The translations under genes and the position numbers were made by a program. Source: an archaeon (GTDB taxonomy: Archaea; Nanobdellota; Nanobdellia; Pacearchaeales; GW2011-AR1). From it: a stretch of 10,403 nucleotides of DNA. The stretch covers positions 1 through 10,403 of the forward strand of contig DAHVOT010000023.1 of NCBI GenBank assembly GCA_027318675.1. Reading direction: 5' to 3'. Numbering within the stretch: position 1 is the stretch's first letter; each line of letters opens with the position of its first letter. This document shows, piece by piece, positions 5,672 through 10,403 of the stretch. A model generated the notes under the pieces. The model made no database searches, was not told the origin of the DNA, and saw nothing but the letters and a program-made list of their open reading frames with translations.

Positions 5672-6751
5672 ATGAAAAAAGAGGCAAATTTACTGATAAC
5701 TCCAGAAATGATTAAACCTTCTTCCAAGTATTTGAAGGTTATAGGAACTATAAATCCTGCTGCAGTGAGATCAAGAGATGGGAAAGTGGTTATGTATATA
5801 AGAGTTATAGAGCAACTTAAAAAGTTAGAAGATAAAAGCTATTTTTATTCTCCAAGAATGATTGGAGAAAATAAATATGAAGTTAAAATAGACAGGTTTT
5901 CTAAAAAAATTGTTGAAAATGGTTCTGATTTTGATATTATATTTAAGGACGGAACAAAAAGACTTACATTTATTTCTCATTTAAGGAGAGTTGTTTTAGA
6001 TGAGAGTGGAATGAAGATAATTTCTATTGATAAAAAACCAAGTTTTTATGGAACAGTTCATGATGCAGAATTAGGAGTAGAAGACCCAAGAATAATTGAA
6101 GTAGAAGGAAGATATGTTATGACTTATGTGAGTTTATCTAGAAAAGAGAATATCTCAACTTCAATTGCATTTTCAGAGGATTTAATTAATTGGGAGAGAA
6201 AAGGAATAATCTTTGGAGAGCAAGATAAAGATGTTGTTATTTTTCCAGAAAAAATAAAAGGGTGGTATATTGCTTTTGATAGACCTGAAGGGAATTTTCA
6301 ATTTACTCCTCCTCATATTTGGATGGCACAATCAGATGATTTACTTTGTTGGGGAAAATTAAAATCAATCAGTGTTTTTAAGAAAGGAGAGAAAGATTAT
6401 GGGAGAATTGGTCCAGGATGTCCTCCAATTAAAACAAAAGAGGGATGGTTATTAATATACCATACTGTTCAAGAAGAAAAAGATAAGTCCTATACTTATT
6501 CTGCTTCTGCAGCTTTATTTGATTTAAATAATCCAAGAAAACTTGTTTCAAATTCTGAGTCAATTATTAAACCTAATATGGATTATGAATTAAAGTTGTA
6601 TCAAAGCAAGAGGATAGTTTTTCCAACAGGAATTGTTGTAGATAAAAATGGAAAAGATTTGCTTATTTATTCTGGGGGGGGAGATGTTGTTACCAGCGTT
6701 AGAAAAATGTCTATTGACAAAATAATGAAAGCTCTTAAAAAAGTAAAATGA
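5672..6751 (+). CDS. GH130-family beta-mannoside phosphorylase-like protein
   Basis: GH130 enzymes fold as five-bladed beta-propellers. Most phosphorolyse beta-mannosides to mannose-1-phosphate, and some hydrolyse them. The 359-residue protein has no signal peptide, so it acts in the cytoplasm. Family motifs appear in order: the early NPAAVR (28-33), GVEDPRI (135-141) with the likely proton-donor Asp138, FPEKIKGWYIAFDRP (191-205), GPGCPPI...GWLLIYH (247-264), and near the end FPTGIV (317-322) and YSGGGD (333-338), matching the usual fPtG and YGaaD signatures. Substrate cannot be fixed; known GH130 substrates include mannosyl-1,4-glucose, mannooligosaccharides and mannosyl-GlcNAc. The stop codon overlaps the start of the next gene by 4 nt (ATGA). 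A run of eight G lies in the codons of the SGGGD motif. Confidence 0.88.
   Translation: MKKEANLLITPEMIKPSSKYLKVIGTINPAAVRSRDGKVVMYIRVIEQLKKLEDKSYFYSPRMIGENKYEVKIDRFSKKIVENGSDFDIIFKDGTKRLTFISHLRRVVLDESGMKIISIDKKPSFYGTVHDAELGVEDPRIIEVEGRYVMTYVSLSRKENISTSIAFSEDLINWERKGIIFGEQDKDVVIFPEKIKGWYIAFDRPEGNFQFTPPHIWMAQSDDLLCWGKLKSISVFKKGEKDYGRIGPGCPPIKTKEGWLLIYHTVQEEKDKSYTYSASAALFDLNNPRKLVSNSESIIKPNMDYELKLYQSKRIVFPTGIVVDKNGKDLLIYSGGGDVVTSVRKMSIDKIMKALKKVK
6674..6681 (+). repeat. G8 homopolymer inside the GH130 gene
   Basis: Eight consecutive G encode part of the conserved SGGGD segment near the C-terminus. It is the longest G run I found in this AT-rich window, where glycine is mostly encoded by GGA. 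Loss of one G would shift into a frame ending at a TAA just before the normal end. Gain of one would reach a TAG within about ten codons. Confidence 0.8.
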
Positions 6752-7857
6752 ATGAAAAACTGGATTTAGCATATAAAAAAGCAATTGAGACTGTTAACAA
6801 ATGTTCAACTAAAAATGGCTTGTTTGCTTCTGCTGGAAAAAAAGCTTACAGAGGAGTGTGGTCAAGAGATAGCATGATTACTTTGATAACTGCAAGTTGC
6901 ACTTCTTTGGACTCTAAGAAAATACAAGAAACTTTCAAGAGAAGTTTGATTACATTAGCAAAACATCAGAGTAAATTGGGACAGATACCTAATGCAGTTT
7001 ATGGATTTAACACTAAAAAGCTTCATGTTGATTTTCAGTCTATAGATTCTAGTTTATGGTTTGTTTTAGGGGAGTATTATTATAAACAGGCTTATGGAGG
7101 AGAATTGTTTGTTAAACATAAAGAAGAAATAAAGAAAGCTTTGACTTGGCTTAGTTATCAGGATATGGAAGAAGATGGTCTTTTAGAACAATTACCTACA
7201 ACAGATTGGCAAGATGCATTTCCTCATAGATATGGGCATACAATAAATACTCAGGCATTGTATTATCGTGTATTGTCATTTATTGGAGATAAGAAGAAAC
7301 AGAAACAGATTGAAGTTAATATTGAAAATAAAAAGAAAAGAGGATTGTGGGGTGGAGAATTTTATTATGCATATAGATGGAAGAATCATAATAAATACAA
7401 AGAAATTGGAGAGTGGTTTGATAGTTTAGGAAATCTTTTAGCAATTGTTTTTGGTTTAGCTGATGAAGAGAAATCTAAGAGTATATTGAATTATATTTCT
7501 GATAAAAAAATAAATGAACCTTATCCTGTTAAAGCAATTTACCCTCCTATTGATAAAGATAGTAAATATTGGCAGGATTATTATTTAGATTGTAAAGCAG
7601 GAACACCTAATGAATATCTTAATGGAGGGATTTGGACATTTATTGGAGGATTTTATGTTTTAGCTTTAATTAAAGTCAAGAAGTTTAAGGAAGCTGAAGA
7701 AGAATTAATGAAATTAGCAGAAGCAAATATTAAGGGAAATTATCCTGAATGGATTAATCCTTTAACTAAAAGAATGTATGGGAAATATCAAGCGTGGAGT
7801 GCAGGAGCATACATTGCAGCTTATGAATCACTTAAAGCCAAGAAGGTTTTGATTTAA
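6748..7857 (+). CDS. (alpha/alpha)6-barrel glycosidase, amylo-alpha-1,6-glucosidase/GH100-like
   Basis: This 369-residue protein appears to be a standalone (alpha/alpha)6-barrel catalytic domain of the kind found at the C-terminus of prokaryotic glycogen-debranching enzymes and in GH15/GH63/GH100 relatives. Characteristic pieces are WSRDS (38-42), GQIPN (78-82), the SIDSSLWF stretch (98-105), GLLEQLPTTDWQDAF (144-158) with likely catalytic Asp156, NGGIWTFIGGFYVLAL (292-307), PEWINP (333-338) and QAWSAGAY (348-355). It lacks the N-terminal beta-domain of full debranching enzymes (usually over 600 residues) and has no signal peptide. Its ATG overlaps the GH130 stop as ATGA with no separate ribosome binding site, so translation is probably coupled and the two likely act in one pathway. 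The substrate could be an alpha-glucan, sucrose-like sugar or other oligosaccharide; the family assignment is firmer than the specificity. Confidence 0.75.
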   Translation: MNEKLDLAYKKAIETVNKCSTKNGLFASAGKKAYRGVWSRDSMITLITASCTSLDSKKIQETFKRSLITLAKHQSKLGQIPNAVYGFNTKKLHVDFQSIDSSLWFVLGEYYYKQAYGGELFVKHKEEIKKALTWLSYQDMEEDGLLEQLPTTDWQDAFPHRYGHTINTQALYYRVLSFIGDKKKQKQIEVNIENKKKRGLWGGEFYYAYRWKNHNKYKEIGEWFDSLGNLLAIVFGLADEEKSKSILNYISDKKINEPYPVKAIYPPIDKDSKYWQDYYLDCKAGTPNEYLNGGIWTFIGGFYVLALIKVKKFKEAEEELMKLAEANIKGNYPEWINPLTKRMYGKYQAWSAGAYIAAYESLKAKKVLI

Positions 7858-7859
7858 GT

Positions 7860-9041
7860 TTACTCTTTTAATTCAGGTGTTTCTTGTTCATCTGATTCTT
7901 CTTCATTTAAATCCAATTCTTCCTTAATTATATCTAGCATTTTCTTTGCTATAACATTGTAATCAAAATTAGCAACAGCATGTTCTCTACCTGCTTTTCC
8001 CATTTCTTCTCTTAGATTTTTGTCTTTCAAGAGCATTAAAGTGTATCGTGTTAAATCTTCAACATTGGCTCTGTATCCGAAAGTCTTTGGGACTGTGAAT
8101 TTCATTTTACTTTGTTCATTGAATCCCATATGAGGATAAACCCATTCTTCTGTGAGTTTTATTTCTTCTGCAACTCCTGCTAATAATCCTGTTTTTCCAT
8201 GGACTATTGTTTCTGCAGGACCTCCAACATTTATTGAAATAACTGGTTTCCCACAAGCCATTGCTTCAACTTGTATCATTCCAAATCCTTCAATTCTTGA
8301 AGGTGCAGCATAAATATCACATGCATTAAGCATGTCTGCACAAAATTCAGGTGAGAAAGTATCATCTAAAAATATTATTTTATCACGTATATCTAATTCT
8401 TCTGCTAGTGCTTCTTCAAATTCATGCCATTTTTCTGCACAATCACTTGGCCAGGATTTACAAACATAAACCCAATCTTGAAATTCTTTGTTGATTTCAG
8501 CTAATGCTTTCATCATTTCCTGAGCTCCTTTAGATGTAACATCTCCACCCATTGTGAATATCATTGTTTCATGATCTTTTACTCCTAAAAGTCTTCTCAG
8601 TTTAAGATTAGCTTCTGGATTGTTATTAGGTTTGAAAAGATTTGTATCAATTCCTATGTGCATAGGAATAATCTTTGATACATCAACTCCATCCCTTTCA
8701 TAAATACTTCTTACCCAGGCACTTGTTGTGAACATAAGTTTTAGTTTTTCAAATTCTTCTCTGTAATTTGCAACCCAACCATCTGCATTAAACCAAGGTA
8801 CAACAGTTAAACCATGTCTTTGAGGTTCAAGTAATATTTCTGGTACATTTCCCCAGAAACCTATCCCAATAACAAAATCTGGTTTTGAATATTTTAAATA
8901 AAAATCTTTTTGAATACTTTCTTTGTAATGGCATTCTATAACTTCTACTCCCAGATTTCTTAATCCTCTAGCAAGATAATGCCCTTGGAGGCTTACTCCA
9001 TCAGATTCAACAGGATATGGATAAAGTAATAGGCATCTCAT
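7860..9041 (-). CDS. GT4-family glycosyltransferase
   Basis: This 393-residue GT-B protein belongs to the retaining glycosyltransferase family 4, which transfers sugars from nucleotide-sugar donors. The N-terminal acceptor domain spans about 1-125. The HIGIDTNLFKP segment (128-138) marks the junction with the donor domain. FTMGGDVTSKGA (162-173) and the E-x7-E signature in RIEGFGMIQVEAMACGKPVI (249-268; Glu251 and Glu259) are clear, followed by GGPAET and HGKTGLL. About 35 residues (288-325) are inserted after TGLL, before the last helices. The C-terminus is acidic (from about 375). No membrane segment is seen, so it is cytosolic or peripheral. It follows the PIG-L deacetylase gene by 8 bp, with no clear Shine-Dalgarno, so the two are probably co-transcribed. 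Its stop lies 2 bp from the stop of the convergent glycosidase gene. Donor and acceptor are unknown. Confidence 0.9.
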   Translation of the reverse strand: MRCLLLYPYPVESDGVSLQGHYLARGLRNLGVEVIECHYKESIQKDFYLKYSKPDFVIGIGFWGNVPEILLEPQRHGLTVVPWFNADGWVANYREEFEKLKLMFTTSAWVRSIYERDGVDVSKIIPMHIGIDTNLFKPNNNPEANLKLRRLLGVKDHETMIFTMGGDVTSKGAQEMMKALAEINKEFQDWVYVCKSWPSDCAEKWHEFEEALAEELDIRDKIIFLDDTFSPEFCADMLNACDIYAAPSRIEGFGMIQVEAMACGKPVISINVGGPAETIVHGKTGLLAGVAEEIKLTEEWVYPHMGFNEQSKMKFTVPKTFGYRANVEDLTRYTLMLLKDKNLREEMGKAGREHAVANFDYNVIAKKMLDIIKEELDLNEEESDEQETPELKE

Positions 9042-9049
9042 TTTAATTT

Positions 9050-9766
9050 TTATTTTCTTAAATCAAAGGCTTCAATTTCCTTACAAGATTTTTCTTCAAA
9101 TCCTCCCTTCTTGTATCCATAGATTTCCTGAATTATTGTTTTCTTCATTTTAAGATAAGGTTTTTTTAATTTTATAAGTTTATCTGCATTGGAATTGTAT
9201 ATAGCATACCCCTGATAATTATTTTTCATTTTCTTGTAAGAGAAGAAATAAATTTCTTCTGCTAGAATTAAACCTCTGCTTAACATTTCAAGAACAGCAT
9301 AATGCGTTTCAATGTGTCTTGGATGTCCGTATTCTCCGTTTTCATTGTGGGTGTAGAGTGTTGTGTAGAGTTTATTATTGGTTATTGGAGAAATTTTATT
9401 AATTATATCTTGTAGTGAGATTTTTTTGTATACTCCAGAATCTTCTCCATCATCTAAATCAAAAATATATCCTTTAACTCCAAGAACTTCACAGGCTTTT
9501 TGAAATTTGGGGTATCTGTCTTTGTCATTTTTTCTGCATAAACAGATTAGGGTTACATTGGAGTCTTTTTTGTCTTTTATTTGAAGAAGAGTCCCTCCCA
9601 TCCAGATTGTTTCATCATCAGGATGAGCCACAATAACTAAAACTTCTTTTTTTTCTTTGTTGCGTTTGTTGAATACTGAGATTTTTTTGGTTTTCTTTTC
9701 TTTTTTCTCTGGGTTTTTCTTGATTCTAACCTTGTTTTTAACTTGTTTTGCTTTTTTCTTTTTCAT
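9050..9766 (-). CDS. PIG-L/LmbE-family zinc deacetylase with basic N-terminal tail
   Basis: PIG-L proteins are zinc amidases that remove acetyl groups from GlcNAc-containing molecules. Counted from the ATG at 9766 (238 residues), AHPDDE lies at 47-52, giving the zinc ligands His48 and Asp51 and the catalytic Asp50. HNENGEYGHPRH (140-151) supplies the third zinc His and the conserved GHP(R/D)H segment. The first 40 or so residues are almost all Lys/Arg/Asn/Glu, with no signal peptide or membrane helix. An in-frame GTG at 9772 would add two residues, but it sits inside the AGGTGA ribosome-binding sequence, so the ATG is preferred. The gene leads a probable operon with the GT4 gene. Candidate substrates are GlcNAc, GlcNAc2 or a GlcNAc conjugate made by the neighbouring transferase. 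Archaeal chitin catabolism in Thermococcus uses a deacetylase of this family (known), but that role here is inference. Confidence 0.9.
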   Translation of the reverse strand: MKKKKAKQVKNKVRIKKNPEKKEKKTKKISVFNKRNKEKKEVLVIVAHPDDETIWMGGTLLQIKDKKDSNVTLICLCRKNDKDRYPKFQKACEVLGVKGYIFDLDDGEDSGVYKKISLQDIINKISPITNNKLYTTLYTHNENGEYGHPRHIETHYAVLEMLSRGLILAEEIYFFSYKKMKNNYQGYAIYNSNADKLIKLKKPYLKMKKTIIQEIYGYKKGGFEEKSCKEIEAFDLRK

Positions 9767-9807
9767 TTTCACCTTCTTTTTTGCTTACTCTAACTCTTAA
9801 CACAAAG

Positions 9808-9820
9808 TTTTTAATTAAAT
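9808..9820. promoter_or_regulatory. Shared TATA-like element between divergent genes
   Basis: TTTTTAATTAAAT contains the palindrome TTTAATTAAA, so it reads as a TATA-like element on both strands. On the minus strand it predicts a transcription start near 9788, about 22 nt before the PIG-L ATG, leaving room for the AGGTGA site. On the plus strand it predicts a start near 9840, just before GGGG (9844-9847) and the ATG of the small membrane protein. It is the only good candidate in this 79-bp gap. Confidence 0.4.
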
Positions 9821-9851
9821 AAATCTTTCTACAGGGATAAAAAGGGGATGA

Positions 9852-10061
9852 ATGAATATGAATTTTAAACCAACTGCATTGAAGATTGTATCAAGTGTAA
9901 TTATTGCAATAATTGTTTTTATCTTGATGCCCAGACCTTTATGTAAATTAGGGGGAGAGTGTAATTTAACATTCTGGCCTGTATTAATTTCATTGGTATT
10001 AACTTACATAATCTGGAGTTTGTTTGAGAAGAAAAAAGAAGTAAGAGGTAAAAAGAAATGA
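9852..10061 (+). CDS. Small two-helix membrane protein
   Basis: The 69-residue product has two predicted membrane helices (about 9-26 and 41-58) joined by a short loop with two cysteines (Cys31, Cys37), and a strongly basic C-terminal tail (60-69). I do not recognise the family. By the positive-inside rule both ends face the cytoplasm and the loop is outside. GGGG (9844-9847) sits 4 nt before the ATG at 9852; an in-frame ATG at 9858 would also fit. The TGA stop overlaps the ATG of the downstream sugar kinase by 4 nt, so the two are probably translated together. The reality of the gene rests on this coupling, the clear topology and the upstream promoter. Confidence 0.7.
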   Translation: MNMNFKPTALKIVSSVIIAIIVFILMPRPLCKLGGECNLTFWPVLISLVLTYIIWSLFEKKKEVRGKKK

Positions 10062-10403
10062 AATTTGATGTTGTGAGTTTTGGTTCTGCTGTTGTAGATG
10101 TGTTTGTTCATACAGATATAGCTGAGAAAAAAGGATTTATGAATTATCCAATAGGTGAGAAGATTTTAATTGAAGATTTGAAATTTGATGTTGGAGGTGC
10201 TGGAACAAACACTGCTGTTGCTTTTTCAAGATTAGGATTAAAGACAGGTTGTATATGTGAATTTGGAGATGATGAGAATGGAAGAAGAATAAAAGATTTG
10301 TTGAAAAAAGAGAAAGTTAAGTTTTTAGGAAAGACAGTGAAAGGAGAATTAACAGGATATTCAGTTGTTTTAGATAGTAAAGGAGGAGATAGAACAATTC
10401 TTA
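10058..10403 (+). CDS. PfkB-family sugar/nucleoside kinase (C-terminus beyond window)
   Basis: The frame opens at an ATG at 10058, after AGAGGT (10044-10049, 8 nt spacing), and runs off the window with 115 codons. The start FDVVSFGSAVVDVFV (3-17) is the first strand and substrate-contact segment of ribokinase-fold kinases. VGGAGTNTAVAFSRLG (45-60) is the PfkB signature 1 region, and GCICEFGDDENGRRI (64-78) is the following G.D..G segment. The C-terminal ATP/anion-hole motif (DxxGAGD) is outside the window, so completeness cannot be judged. Members phosphorylate ribose, fructose, adenosine, glucosamine or other sugars, and specificity is not readable here. It forms an operon with the small membrane protein. 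Glucosamine as substrate would fit the neighbouring amino-sugar genes, but that is speculation. Confidence 0.9.
   Translation, partial: MKFDVVSFGSAVVDVFVHTDIAEKKGFMNYPIGEKILIEDLKFDVGGAGTNTAVAFSRLGLKTGCICEFGDDENGRRIKDLLKKEKVKFLGKTVKGELTGYSVVLDSKGGDRTIL

Noticed and set aside
7858..7859. Two-base gap between convergent stop codons as a sign of a missing terminator or assembly join
   Set aside because: Both genes end with complete, family-consistent C-termini. Tight convergent ends are usual in compact genomes, and overlapping 3' ends need no special explanation.

Overview
The window looks like part of a low-GC archaeal genome, most likely a DPANN lineage such as Woesearchaeota or Pacearchaeota. 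This is inferred from four things: TATA-type promoter elements about 25 bp upstream of starts or short leaders, a probably leaderless glycyl-tRNA synthetase gene, an archaeal-type phosphoglycerate kinase, and a glycyl-tRNA synthetase of the archaeal/eukaryotic-like single-chain class. Coding strands are strongly purine-rich, the genetic code is standard (TGA is used as stop), and gene packing is tight. I see no tRNA, rRNA, CRISPR array, IS element or prophage gene.

Layout. Positions 1-631 (minus strand) hold the N-terminal part of a membrane-anchored surface protein with a Ser/Thr/Glu-rich tail. A 230-bp divergent intergenic region follows. It carries a duplicated promoter/operator-like block with four copies of a 15-bp near-palindrome. 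From 862 to 5454 four plus-strand genes run in series: glycyl-tRNA synthetase with an unusual N-terminal extension, a bacterial-type (class I) GAPDH, an archaeal-type PGK, and a short glucosamine-6-phosphate deaminase (NagB). After a 217-bp gap with its own promoter, a translationally coupled pair encodes a GH130-family mannoside phosphorylase-like protein and an (alpha/alpha)6-barrel glycosidase related to amylo-1,6-glucosidase/GH100-type enzymes. Two minus-strand genes converge on this pair with only 2 bp between stop codons: a GT4 glycosyltransferase and, upstream of it, a PIG-L (LmbE) family deacetylase. A short divergent promoter region separates these from a small two-helix membrane protein, which overlaps the start of a PfkB-family sugar kinase cut by the window edge.

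Functionally, the window combines lower glycolysis (GAPDH, PGK) with enzymes that could feed it from glycans: GH130 phosphorolysis, glucan hydrolysis, amino-sugar deacetylation, sugar phosphorylation and NagB deamination to fructose-6-phosphate. A salvage route for mannosyl-GlcNAc-like or GlcNAc-containing glycans is a reasonable hypothesis, but substrates cannot be fixed from sequence alone. The GT4/PIG-L pair has an alternative reading as a GlcNAc-transfer plus deacetylation module, of the kind used in thiol-cofactor or glycolipid biosynthesis. The points most worth a second look are the duplicated operator block at 638-798, the N-terminal extension on glycyl-tRNA synthetase, the GT4/PIG-L pair, and the lid-less NagB.
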